Shown here piece by piece: positions 1 through 10,150 of a DNA stretch of 64,000 nucleotides (position 1 is its first letter; each line of letters opens with the position of its first letter). Under the pieces are notes generated by a model. The model made no database searches and was not told the origin of the DNA. It saw only the letters and a list, made by a program, of their open reading frames with translations. The position numbers and the translations under genes are program-made. The stretch comes from Cryptomeria japonica (Eukaryota; Streptophyta; Pinopsida; Cupressales; Cupressaceae). The DNA lies in assembly GCF_030272615.1 (NCBI RefSeq), contig NC_081415.1, positions 513,139,034 to 513,203,033 of the forward strand. The letters are read 5' to 3'.

Positions 1-1550
1 ACTCAAACCTCTCCTCTGCACTTTGGTTTCTAGGGATCAAGGTGGTTTCATTAACGAAAGACAGATCCTTGATGGATTTGTGATAGAAATGGAGGCTATT
101 CATTAGATGGCTTCCTCTAAGGAGAAGGATATTTTTATTAAACTTGACATGGCCAAAGCTTATGATAGGGTGAGTTGGGTTTCTTACAGAAGATCCTTTT
201 GGCTTTTGGTTTTGGAGAAGAGTGGGTGAATTGGCTTCTTAGTTGTGTGACTTCTACCGCTTTCTCTGTTCTTATTAATGGGGAACCCTCATAATTGTTT
301 AGTGCTTCACAGGGGCTTCGGCAAGGGGAACCTCTATCTCCCTATTTATTTATCCTCATGGCTGAAGGTCTTAGAAGATTTCTCACTTCCCAGGTGAGAC
401 ATGGTCTTATTCAGGGCTGGAGTTGGAATAATGCTTTACCTCCCTACTCCCATCTTCAGTTTGTGGATGACACAGGTTTGATGGGCAGGGCCAGAATCAA
501 TGAGGTAGTGAATTTCAGGAGAGCTTTGGATATCTATTGTAAAGCCTTGGGTCAGAAAATTAATGAAGATAAATCATCCATATATTTCTTTAATACCCCT
601 CGGCTTATTCAGAATAGGATTTCCAGGATCCTCAGATTTCAGATGGGGTCTCTTCCTTCATTGTACCTTGGGATTCCTTTAGATTTGGGGGTGAACGCGG
701 AGATTTTTGGCAAGGAATTTTGGATAAATTTCATGGTAAGGTTAATCATTGGACCTATAGGTGGTTATCCTCTACTAGAAGAGTGATTCTTCTGAAGACT
801 ATGGTGCAAGAGCTTCCCATTTATAGGTGTTTTGTGCAAGCTCCCCCCTCTAGATTTGTGAGAGAGTTTGATGCTCTTTCTTGTCAATTTCTTTGGTTTG
901 GTAGTTTTCTTTCTTCTAAGTGGAGTTTAGTTAAATGGGACTCTATTTGTAGACCGAGACATGCTGGGGGTCTTGGCCTCAGATCTATTGCTTTGGTTAG
1001 CATGGCCTTGGTAGCTAATTTGTATTGGAGGTGGTGTAACAGTCAGGATCAGGATTGGGCCAAGATTTTAACCCACAAGTATCTCCCTGGTGCTAATGAT
1101 CATGAGGTTCCTCATCTTAGTTTAGTGGGTAGGGGATCTTGTATCTGGGATACTCTTAAAAAAGGTGCCCAACTTATTAAAGATGGTCTTTTCTGGATTT
1201 GTAATAGAGGCTCTGAAGCTCTTTTTTGGCAGGACTCTTGTGATGGTCACCCTCCTATTTTGTTTAGTTATCCTCAGCTTCAGCCTCTTTCCAACATTTT
1301 CAGTGATGTTGGATGGGTTAAGGTGGAGAATTTTAAAATAGTTAGGCGCATTGGACAGGTTGAGGTGACTTGTTGGAATGATCCTCTTGAATGGCCCTTG
1401 GGTGGTTCAGATGAAGATCATGTGGTGTTGTTTAATATCTTGGAGGGTAGGTTATGTAGTTCCCTCAAGGAGAGAGATACTCTGGCTTGGGGTCCTAATC
1501 CAAAAGGCAATTTTTCTGTTGCTGAAGGTTATGCTCAGCTTGATAGGTAA
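1..1550 (+). pseudogene. LINE ORF2 reverse transcriptase, interrupted
   Basis: This is the reverse transcriptase of a plant LINE, which would copy element RNA at a nicked target. The N-terminal part (about 25-290) reads QGGFINERQILDG and DMAKAYDRVSW, matching RT blocks with the first catalytic Asp. GLRQGEPLSPYLFIL follows at about 310-355, and the FVDD catalytic box at 460-471 replaces the usual FADD. The frame shifts near 720-780 and continues to 1550 as the thumb/connection region (WDSICRPRHAGGLGLRS at about 940-990). In-frame stops near 103, 225 and 1548 and the frameshift make it non-functional. The family assignment is firm. Confidence 0.9.
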
Positions 1551-1569
1551 TTGCATGGCTTGACAGATG

Positions 1570-1929
1570 TTCCCTCATGGAAGAAGGTTTGGAATAGCTT
1601 TTCTTGGCTGAAATGTAATTTCTTCATATGGCTGGTTGCTCAGAGGAAACGCCTCACGTGGGAGAATCTTCATAAAGAGAGGCTTCCAAGGACCATCTAT
1701 TTGTTATCTTTGTATGCATAATGAGGAAGACTACTCCCACTTGTTTTTTCTATGCCCTTTCTCTAGGGATATTTGGTACAAGTGGTGGGAGGCTTGGCAA
1801 CATGCTTGTTTTCATGCTACCTCCTTAATTGAATTTTGGGATAGATTGGGCAGACCCCAACAAAGACCTCTTTTCTTCAAGTGGCCTAGGCTATTGGGCC
1901 AGCTCTTATTATCTAGAATTTATGGCTAG
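1570..1929 (+). pseudogene. LINE zf-RVT zinc-binding domain
   Basis: This segment encodes the zinc-binding reverse transcriptase domain that follows RT in plant LINEs. WKKVWNSFSWLKCNFFIWL is visible at about 1578-1634 in one frame. CYLCMHNEEDYSHLFFLC then appears at about 1702-1755 in another, giving the C-x2-C ... H-x4-C ligand set. A frameshift near 1640 separates the two halves. The domain sits between RT and RNase H as expected. Its role in the family is thought to be nucleic-acid binding. Confidence 0.8.
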
Positions 1930-2030
1930 AAAGGAATCAGAGGGTATTTTGTGATTCAGATATAGGGAGTTCTCAGCTGTGGCAAAAGATAGTTAACAGG
2001 TTTCAGGAGACAATCTCAGATAAATGCAAT

Positions 2031-2640
2031 TTGTCTGTAAATGTTGATTTGAGTGATTATGATATTGTAAGGAATCTGCAATTGGAAAACATTAAAATGG
2101 ACTGTGCTGCTGGAAATAGATCTTGTCATGCAAAGCAGTGGATAAGTAGAGATGGAAGGTGGATTCCCCTTCTTGTGGGAATCTTAAAAATTAATACTGA
2201 TGGCTCTTCCCATGGGAATCCTGGACATGCAGATATTGGAGGTATAGGTAGAGGTGATGATGGTTGTGTAGTTTTTTTCTTCTCTATTTATACAAAGCAG
2301 CAATCCAACAATCTTATGGAGGCCCTAGCTATTAAGATTGTTGTTGAGCAGGGTTGTTCTTTAGGATGGAGGAAGATTATTTGTGATTCAGACTCTCAGA
2401 TTGTTGTGGACATGTTGAACAAACAAAATTTGAATGATGTGAGTTGGCAATTAGCTTCTATGGTCAGACAAATTTTACAAATGTGTAACACATTGTAATT
2501 TGTCTCCTTTTGTCATATTCCTAGGGAGTGGAATAGAGTGGCTAATTGTTTGGCCAAGTGAGCTTTAGAGCATGTTGGTGGTTGGGATTTTAGTGGAAGG
2601 GATGGTATATCTCATGATTATCTTGAAACTTTAGACAAGC
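2031..2640 (+). pseudogene. LINE RNase H (RVT_3 type)
   Basis: This is the ribonuclease H domain at the C terminus of a plant LINE ORF2, which would remove RNA from the RNA/DNA hybrid. The visible motifs are LKINTDGSSHGNPG (first Asp) at about 2184-2225, NNLMEALA (Glu) near 2307-2330, and CDSDSQIVVDML (second Asp) near 2385-2415. In another frame, WNRVANCLAK lies near 2530-2560, where the usual final Asp (VADxLA) is Asn. A stop at 2496-2498 and a TGA near 2561 interrupt the end. The 3' UTR follows. Confidence 0.85.
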
Positions 2641-3003
2641 TAATGCTTGAAGATAGGATGATGCAAGAGCACCCCGTGCTATAGGATCAAATTCCTTTTT
2701 ATGTTTGGTTTAGTTTTATTATCATTTTTGAGGCCCTTCAAGGCTCCGGATGACCCTAATTTTTCGTGCAATTCCAAAGTAGCTAGCCTTTGGCCCTATT
2801 TTGTGGAACATTATCTTTTTGAGGGCTTTGCAAAAAGTTATTATCATTCAAAATCCGACAGTCGAATCTATTGCTATGGTCACTAGACTTGTAGTGGTGG
2901 TGGCAGTGGTTCCTTTAGGTTCCTTTTAGTTTTTTGTTGTTGTCTTGGTGGGCTTGAGGCCTCTTCTTTGTATTTCTATGATTTCTGAATAAATCTTTAC
3001 CCC

Positions 3004-3008
<5 letters not shown>

Positions 3009-3041
<33 letters not shown>

Positions 3042-3170
3042 TATAGATATATATATAGATATATATATAGATATATATATATATATATATAGATATATAT
3101 ATATATATATATATATATATCTATATCTATATATATATATATCTATATATATATATATATATATATATAC
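3009..3170. repeat. (TA)n array with mirrored GATA/TATC interruptions
   Basis: An alternating TA tract of about 160 bp joins the LINE 3' end to the remnant LTR of element L. The left half carries repeated TAGATA interruptions (from about 3038) and the right half carries TATCTA interruptions (about 3118-3146). The array is therefore roughly an inverted repeat of itself and could extrude as a cruciform. The matching array in the intact LTR (11477-11570) has CATA/TATG-type interruptions instead. Short tyrosine/isoleucine-repeat reading frames here are artefacts. Confidence 0.9.
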
Positions 3171-3503
3171 AGACACAGCACGCACAACGATGAAGGAGAA
3201 TCGTGATGCTCCTTGTCTCACCAAAGTGAGAGAAGGAAAATCATCTCCTCATATCTCATACACATGCAAACATGTAACACATAAATAATGTATCATACAT
3301 ATAAGGTAAGAGTGTCAATCCATGATAACGCTCCATAAAATAACATTAATTATAAGCAATAAGGTACTGCATAAAATGATACACCACAAATCCAGATAAA
3401 GCATGAAATAACATCGCATAAAATCTGAATCAATATACAATAATGTTCCACTGAAGTCAATCAAAAACATACAAAAAGAGTCTAATCAAGGAGGGGTACT
3501 ACA
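3009..3503 (-). repeat. Element L: 3' LTR fragment
   Basis: Sequence 3171-3503 closely matches 11570-11875, including the stretch starting CAGACAC and the end GGGGTACTACA. It is therefore the start (U3 side) of the minus-strand 3' LTR. The LTR begins on the minus strand with TGTAGTACCCC at 3503. Only about 0.5 kb remains, because the match to the 3.79-kb partner LTR stops inside the (TA)n array, where the LINE begins. The left copy has about 35 extra bases near 3342-3375 relative to the right copy. Confidence 0.9.
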
Positions 3504-3518
3504 TCCTCCTCCCCAAGC
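3504..3518 (-). promoter_or_regulatory. Polypurine tract of element L
   Basis: On the minus strand the sequence GCTTGGGGAGGAGGA lies immediately before the LTR start TGTAGTACC. This is the expected polypurine primer site for plus-strand DNA synthesis. It fixes the 3' LTR boundary at 3503. Confidence 0.85.
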
Positions 3519-3538
3519 CTACGCTTAGTCCTGGAAGC

Positions 3539-3832
3539 CTAAAACAGATAAGAATAAAGCTCTCTCATCTTCACTGCATCTTCCCATGTCACTAAGGTCT
3601 CATCACTTGGGTCCCATAGGATGCTTACTTGGTTGATGGTACAACCCCTGAGGGTCAAATCTTGACACTGAAGAATGTGCATAGGCTCCATGGAAAGTTT
3701 ATTGTCCTTGACCTGCAAAGCATTGCAATGAAGAACATGGGTCACATCAAGATGATAAGGTCGAAGAACAGAAACATGAATGACATCATGGATGCGGGAT
3801 AGAGTCGGTGCCAAGGCAAGACGAGGCAACAA
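3539..3832 (-). pseudogene. Element L: integrase C-terminal/chromodomain-like tail
   Basis: This reading frame of about 97 residues contains LSRIHDVIHVSVLRPYHLD and later LTLRGCTINQVSILWD, WEDAVKMRELYSYLF and a stop. In chromoviruses this region follows the integrase core and carries a chromodomain-related fold that directs integration to heterochromatin. The aromatic cage is not clearly preserved, so chromatin binding is only inferred. It joins the integrase tail (3786-4106) through an overlap in another frame. The stop lies 20-30 bp before the PPT. Confidence 0.8.
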
Positions 3833-4480
3833 GTCCTATCCTCTCAAAGATCTCAAAAGGGCCTACAAAATGAGGTACCAACTTAGAACCCTTTCTATAA
3901 CATATCAGACTCTTCCACGGATGCACTCTCAAAAACACACGGTTGCCAATTGGAAACTGGCAATTGACTCTATACGCATCAATATACTTCTTCTGCCCAT
4001 CCTGAGCAGCAACCAAATGCTCATGAATCTGCTCAACCTGTGGCTCCATCTCACGAAGCAAATCCATTCCTAAACGTACCCTATCCTCCAACCGATCCCA
4101 ACTCAAAAGAGTATGGCAAGGATCTCTATCAGAAATTATCTACCTTGGGATCCCATCCAACCTCACCACATCTTCCAAGAAGACTTGTGCCACCACTGGT
4201 GTTGTATAAGAAGATTGAATAGGAACAAAATGAGAAACTTTGGTCAATCTATCAACAATGACCATGATGGCATCATGACAACATGAAGAAACAGGCAACC
4301 CCACAAGAAAATCCATGGAAATGATATCCCATTTCCAATCCAGTATCAAATTAGGCTATAAAAGCCCTGCAGGGTGCTGATGCTCCACCTTCACCTGCTG
4401 ACATTCTAAGCACTTTGACACAAAATGAGCAATATCATGTCTCATACCAGCCTTAATAATATATCTATCTAGGATCTGCG
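3786..4480 (-). pseudogene. Element L: integrase with deleted catalytic core
   Basis: Integrase inserts the cDNA into the host genome. Read on the minus strand, a CLECQQVKVEH zinc-binding segment (about 4395-4430) is followed by DWKWDIISMDFLVGLP (first catalytic Asp) and ISDRDP (second Asp, about 4119-4133). The sequence then jumps to LLSWDRLEDRV, which belongs far downstream in intact relatives. The region that normally holds the catalytic Glu and the YHPQTDGQTER-type motif is missing, apparently more than 100 codons. The C-terminal part then continues normally (QKKYIDAYRVNCQF, FLRVHPWKS, FVGPFEI). A stop lies just after GIPR. Confidence 0.88.
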
Positions 4481-4639
4481 TACATCTTCTTGACATGAGG
4501 GTGTGCTGAATAAGGTGCACGATGGGCCTCAGTCATGATCAAAATGCAAAGACCCTCCAAAGGAAGTACATAGATCTATCTAAGATGTCGAAGAAGACCA
4601 TTTGACTCAAGAGAATATCTAGAATATCTACCCTCCAAT

Positions 4640-5160
4640 TATCTTCCAGACTCCACCATGGCTCTAACATCCTGATACTAGATGTCCTGAGGAAGAAATC
4701 TAAGAATTATCTCACTCAAGTCCACACCAAGGGACAATGTTGCAACCTCATGCCACCTATGACTCAAAGCATCTGCCACTACATTCTCTTTCCCCTTATT
4801 ATAAAGAACCTCAAAATAATACTCGTAGAGGAATTCCATCCATGTTCACTGTCGAGCATTCAAGTTTGGCTGCGTGAAAATATATAGCAAACTATGGTGA
4901 TCACTATGCAGCTCAAACTGACACCCCAATAGGAAATGTCTTCATCTAACCAAAGCATGCACTACAACTACCAACTCCAAGTCATGAACTAGATAGTTCA
5001 ACTTGTGATCCTTGAGTTTGTGAGACTCATAGGAAACCACACATCCATCTTGCATAAGCACCGTACCTATACCTTCTAAAGAGGCTTCTTTGCAAACCAT
5101 GAAATCTCTAGATGGATCAAGAACTCCCAAAATCAGAGCACCAACAAGGAGTTCCCTCAA
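4640..5160 (-). pseudogene. Element L: RNase H
   Basis: The Ty3/Gypsy RNase H is recognisable from DFMVCKEASLEGIGTVLMQ (about 5045-5100), where the usual first catalytic Asp of T-D-A is Glu (K-E-A). YLVHDLELVVVVHALVRWR and FELHSDHHSL follow, carrying the Glu and a later Asp. Beyond the stop near 4941 the frame continues with YNKGKENVVADALS near 4780-4800, the final Asp block. The domain lies directly between RT and integrase, as expected. Confidence 0.85.
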
Positions 5161-5325
5161 GATACAAAAAGAAAATTCACACTACTTTGACCAAACAAAC
5201 TTCTTCCCTTTCCTCTGAAGAGAAGTAATAGGGTGACCTATCCGAGAAAAGCTCTACACAAAGTGACGATAATATCTGGCCTAACCCATGAAACTTTGAA
5301 CCTTAGAAACATTGGTTGGTGCTGG

Positions 5326-6104
5326 TCAATCAACAATGGCTTGGATCTTAGAAGGATCCATAGATACACCTTCTCCCGAGACTATATGACCAAGATAGCT
5401 CACCTCTGATTGGAAGAAATCACACTTCACCAAATTCGCAAAAAGTTGATTCTCCCTCAAGCACTTCAAGACCTGATGCAAGTGACCCTCATGCTCTTCC
5501 ATAAATCTAGAATAAATCCATATGTCATCCAAGAACATAAGGACAAAGTGGTCAAGGTAGGTGCAAAAAACCCCATTCATAAGAGTCATGAACACTAAAG
5601 GTGCGTTCGTTACCCCAATTGGCACCACTGTTAACTCATAGTGACCATAACAAGTATGAAATGCCATCCTATGAATGTTTGCATCATGAATGCACAATGG
5701 GTGATACCAAGATTTCAAATCTATCTTAGAGAACACCTTGGCTCCCTTCACCTAATCAAACAGATCATCTATCCTAGGCAATGGATATCGATTCTGGATG
5801 GTTACCTTATTCAACTATCGGTAATCAATGCATAGCTGAAGAGAACCATCCTTCTTCTTAATGAAGATAACCAACGGACACCAAGGAGAAACACTAGGAT
5901 GATGAACCCCTTGGCCAACAACTCCTGAGTAGTCATCCAATATGGTGCTCTCGAAATAGGTTCCACACCAGGAACCAAGTTAATGCGAAAGTCTATGTCT
6001 CGTTTCAGAGGCATATTGAGAATATCCAAAGGAAACACATCAGCATACTCTTGAAGAATAGGGTGACCATCAAGAGTGATTTCTCGACTCTCTTCCTCAT
6101 CCAC
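5326..6104 (-). pseudogene. Element L: reverse transcriptase
   Basis: This Ty3/Gypsy reverse transcriptase is split into two overlapping frames. The upstream part (5811-6104) has LDGHPILQEYADVFP and EPISRAPYWM, the linker and start of RT. The downstream part (5326-5751) has KVFSKIDLKSWYHPL (first Asp), FHTCYGHYELTVVPIGVTNAP and the catalytic box FLDDIWIYS. YLGHIVSGEGVSMDPSKI follows. The DD pair is intact, while the surrounding block is somewhat degraded (FLDD rather than the usual FIDD). A frameshift lies near 5760-5820. Confidence 0.9.
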
Positions 6105-6128
6105 ATCCTCAAGAGCAACTACAAAAAG

Positions 6129-6600
6129 CTAACACCCTTGATGCATGCACCGCCTAAGTGGTATAGAAAAAATCATATGTAAGGATATCAATCGTTGAAC
6201 TCCAATGATCCCTACTCTCCTGCCATGGTCATCTAAACACTCTACTATCTTTCGACGACAGTCTACACAAGCACTATGAGATGATAACCAATCCATCCCC
6301 AACACAACTCCATAGGACCCCAAGGGAATGACTCGAAGGTCAACTAAAGTGACAAAGGGTCCTATGTCCAACTCAAAACTAGGAACGAAAGAATCTACAA
6401 ACACACGCACACCGGTAGCCAGCTCTACTTGTCATCTATTTGCCTACTTAGTAGAAATGAGCCTGCACCTCTCCACAATGGATGAAGAAATAAAAGAATC
6501 TGAAGCACCAAAATCAATAAGTATAGAGATAGGAATACCACACAACACACTTGTAGTCTCAATCACAATACTCTGATGCTCAGCCTAGAGGTCGTCCACT
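6129..6600 (-). pseudogene. Element L: aspartic protease
   Basis: This retropepsin-like protease would process the polyprotein. ILIDFGASDSFIS (about 6495-6535, minus) corresponds to the active-site loop, but the normal D-S/T-G triad reads D-F-G, which should inactivate it. ELDIGPFVTLVDLRVIPLG and GVVLGMDWLSSHSACVDC (the flap-side and LGMDWL motif of the family) follow in the frame 6129-6410. A stop near 6450 separates the two parts. It lies between the gag zinc knuckle and RT. Confidence 0.85.
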
Positions 6601-6674
6601 GCTACAAATAGTCTATTGGATCTACTTGCATCCCCCACTATCGGCTTTGATGCAGTTGACATTTGGCTACATGT

Positions 6675-8007
6675 CTAGTAAGGATGTTGAGGGAATTGAG
6701 CGGCTTTGTGGCCAAACTGACCACAGGAGAAGAAAGCTCCTCTAACAGGTCCTCTGCTCCCAGATGACCCACTTGACTTTTGAAAGCTTTCCCCACTAGG
6801 GGCTTGAGATGCACCTTGAGAGGACTGCCCTGGAAAAGTCTGCCTACTCCTCTGCCAGTTCTTGCTCTCCAAAATTGAGAGTTGCCACCTTGTTGGCCCT
6901 GAGACTGCTTCGGTCAAGGCGGCTACTACTGTTGCTATTGATCACCCTTAGTGGGTGCTAAGGACCCCTAGGAGGTGTAGTAGTCTAGGACTGATTCTCT
7001 CTCCATCTAGACCCATTGAAAGGATCACTCCTAATCTGAATTCTAGACTGGCCACCATGAGCATGACTAAGGTTCTTCTCTACCAACCTGGCTTTCACCA
7101 CAACTACCTCTAGTGAAGCAGGCTCAAAACTCTCACTCCTCCACTAATGTGGTCATTGAGGCCCCTCAAGAAGTGCTGAACAAGAATAGCCTCATCATTG
7201 TCGACCCCAGCATACTGTTTCAGCTCACGGAACCCGTGCTCAAACTGATCTACTAACAACCCAAACTGGCACATACCATAGAACTCATCTGCATGCGACT
7301 ACCTCCACTAGGGTTAGAGAAATCATGCCCTGAATCTCTCTAGAAAGATGTCCCATGAAACAGTGTTAATGCTCACACCGATCCTCTCCTCCTCTAACCT
7401 CCACTAGATAGAAGCAAAAATCTCGAGACACATGATAGTGTATCTCACCTTGGTGTTGCTACCATATGGATACATGGTGTAACACCGATCCAAATTGATA
7501 AGCCATGTCTTTGCCTCGATACCGGTACCTTTACTGTCAAAGAAGGGAGGATTGGACCTCATCATGTCCCTCATGTGCCCCATGTTAGCTGGATCCTAGT
7601 CCATTGGGACCTCTCTCCCTCTACGAGATCTCTATCTCTCTCTCTCTCTAGAATCTGCTGATGGGACTCCACTACCTAGGCATGGATGGGTTGATCCACC
7701 TAAGGTCTAGGGCCTAGTCTAGCTAGCACCTCCTGAAACATCTAACTCAACTCTTCTCTTTAGGGAACCCGCTCTCCTGAATGTGGTCCCTCGCGATGAA
7801 CAGACTGATCCCGATCTACAATCACATGAGTGTGTGGTGGTGAAGGACTATGGCAGTTGGAACGTCAACCCCATCCTCCTCCTCTATCTCTGGTGCGGCC
7901 ACAAACACGGCCACCTCCCTTGGCTTTCCTAGCCATGACCTAACACTGCACAAGAGAGAAAAGTTCAAATAAAAGGCAAGGAAAGAAGCAAGGAAGTCAC
8001 ACCACAA
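6675..8007 (-). pseudogene. Element L: gag, degraded
   Basis: Gag forms the virus-like particle. The conserved core is visible on the minus strand between about 7130 and 7370 as VSWDIFLERFRA, VDQFEHGFRELKQYAG and ILVQHFLRGLNDHISGG, matching the retrotransposon gag family. The C-terminal nucleocapsid knuckle near 6700-6730 reads FFSCGQFGHKAAQF. Two of its four zinc ligands (the first and last Cys) are Phe. Several stops break the frame. The N-terminal end lies close to the PBS at 8075-8086. Confidence 0.8.
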
Positions 8008-8074
8008 GACCTACACAAAAGGTCAAGCTAAATGGGCTCATTACAAACCTGGAGTACCCAATGTTGAAACATGG

Positions 8075-8086
8075 GCTCTGATACCA
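8075..8086 (-). promoter_or_regulatory. Primer-binding site of element L (initiator Met-tRNA)
   Basis: On the minus strand TGGTATCAGAGC starts two bases inside the 5' LTR end (8089). It is the standard 12-nt complement to the 3' end of plant initiator methionine tRNA used to prime minus-strand cDNA. It is perfect and fixes the LTR boundary. Confidence 0.95.
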
Positions 8087-9867
8087 AATGTAATGCCCTG
8101 CCACGAACCCCAAAGAAAAACCCACAACAAGGGTGAAACATTTTTTTTTTTTTTGTATAAACATAATAAGTGCATAACACACAACATGCACGATAACACA
8201 AGTGGAAGACTTACACCAGAATTCCTTAAGGGTTACCAATGAAGAATTAAACCCAAAAGATAAATGACACAATTAAGGTTAATCCAATAATCCATTATTA
8301 ACTCAATGATCATAAGAAGCCATATGCAATAACAGATTAGACCATTTCAAATATTGAAAGGATAGAACATAATCTCTCTTAAATAAGCATATACACATAA
8401 CATAAAGGAAACTGATAAATAACATCCCAATCTTAGGATTAAATTTCTCGTCCAATACATGGCTTCTCAATATACATATAAAGATAGAACTTAACCAAAT
8501 ACAAGGTTACAAAAGATCATGATACAATGACCAAATAGGTCTTCAAATAACAATAATCTCCAACATGAGATAAGCATGAGCCATGAACCATAGAAACACC
8601 TGCGAAGCCAATCCTTGCATGAAGGTACGAACAAGAAAATCTAATGGGAAGTGGCACTACCACCCAACCATGTAATTCCCAAAATGGAATCACCCCACTA
8701 TGCTAGAAGCTAGCTGAGGACCCTCAAGCAAGCAAAAGCATGACATAGTCAACAAAATAATATGACACCATGATAGCACAAAGAGACTCCACAATAATCC
8801 AGGTGACTCAACATCACAAAAAACAAGTGAATTGACATCACAAACCACAAGTGAACTGAAAGAGAGAGTGTCATCACATAGCTTATGATGGTTACCATGG
8901 TCGGCCTCCATAGGTCCCGGCCCCCATCCTGGGTTATCTTGGTAACCTTTCCCAAACCTCTAGCTCCAACTAAGTCTCATGTAGACCCTACCAGCCTTTC
9001 ATGAAGACAAGGTGGTCGGTTTTCCATTCTAGGCCTTCTCGCTACATTATGAGCCCTATACAAGCACTCACCTATGTGTGAGGTACAATATCTTATTTAA
9101 TGTTATGAACTACCCACCTAATCAATTAATTAGATTATCACTTTATTATCTAAGTTTCGATGGGTTATCCCGCCAACCACTTTGGGTGTGGCCCTCACTT
9201 GAAAGGCACTCTCTCAAAGGACACTAAACAAACATGATCACTCCATGAGGACCCTATGGCGAAGCAAACAACCATAACACCACTATCCAAAAATAAGTAG
9301 TCAAAACAAGGACATACTGACTCTTGGTTAACCATAAGGCAAGACACTTCATGGTTAAGATAATGAAGTCATCATATATCACTTGGTCAAAGGTACCAAA
9401 TATGCCACCACAAGACGACCAAACCACAGAGCAGAAATAACACAATATAACTCTTGCAAGGAAAGCTAATTTCACTAAGTCCGCACAATCTTTGAGAAAA
9501 TCAGCATCATAAGTACTTGCAAAATCATTGATTGAAAATTAAATAAAGCACTCATTTATGACATTCACATCTATTCAATTTCCAAATAAATATTCCATCA
9601 AGGCTAAAATTCACATTAAATACTCAATCGAATAAAACATGAATTCCTAATAGGAATTTAATTCATTTCCAGAATATACCCAAATTAACTAATTTGAATT
9701 AATAATTCATGCCTTTATTTCCAAAGATAACTTTATTAAACCACATAATAAAAATCACTTGAAAATCAGTATTTTATTTAACATAAAAATCCACTTTAAA
9801 ATATTTCATTTGGTAAAAATTAAATTCATAGCACATAGGAATTTGTATCGCTAAGGGTACAAGGTCA

Positions 9868-10150
9868 CGCGGGGGCAAAGGCCAACCCATAGTAGTGTTG
9901 CTGTCATGGCCACAAACACTACCTTCCGGTAGTATTGCTGCCAACCGGGAGAAGGCCAACTGACTGGTAGTGCTGCTATCGATCGATAGAAGCCGCTACT
10001 GACCGGTAGCACTGTTACCAACCGGTAGCAGTCTTACCGACCGGTAGTACTGCTACCGATTGGTAACATTCCTATCGACTGATAGTACTGCTACTGCATA
10101 GTAGTACTGTCGACTGATAGTAGTGCTACCTACCGGTAGGAGACACTACC
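9868..10150. repeat. Degenerate palindromic tandem repeat (CTACCGACCGGTAG type)
   Basis: About a dozen degenerate copies of a roughly 20-bp unit occur, with the core ACCGGTAGtACTGCTACCG. The unit is its own near reverse complement, so it reads similarly on both strands. The block is much more GC-rich than the rest of the LTR. It lies near the middle of the L LTR. It could fold into multiple hairpins; its function is unknown. Confidence 0.85.

Larger units (their letters stand above)
1..3004 (+). mobile_element. LINE (non-LTR retrotransposon), 3' part, degenerate
   Basis: A plant L1-type LINE enters from the left edge. Read on the plus strand, it shows in order a reverse transcriptase palm, the RT thumb/connection region, a zf-RVT zinc-binding domain and an RNase H domain. 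This order is typical of plant LINE ORF2. The endonuclease and ORF1 would lie to the left of the window. The 3' UTR ends in a polyadenylation-like AATAAA near 2988 and then runs directly into a (TA)n array, with no poly(A) tail. The body has several stops and frame changes, so it is a dead copy. Confidence 0.9.
3504..8088 (-). mobile_element. Element L internal region: Ty3/Gypsy chromovirus (Tekay/Del-like)
   Basis: The 4.6-kb internal region, read on the minus strand, runs PBS, gag, protease, RT, RNase H, integrase and a C-terminal chromodomain-like tail, then the PPT. This order with integrase last defines Ty3/Gypsy. The tail beginning LSRIHDVIHVSVLRPY and ending in WED...MRELYSYLF, together with LTRs of nearly 4 kb, points to the Tekay/Del chromovirus lineage. 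The copy has many stops and frameshifts and a large integrase deletion. Confidence 0.9.

Noticed and set aside
2997-3224. Tyr/Ile-repeat reading frames at this site and at 11355-11689
   Set aside because: They are products of the TA dinucleotide arrays.
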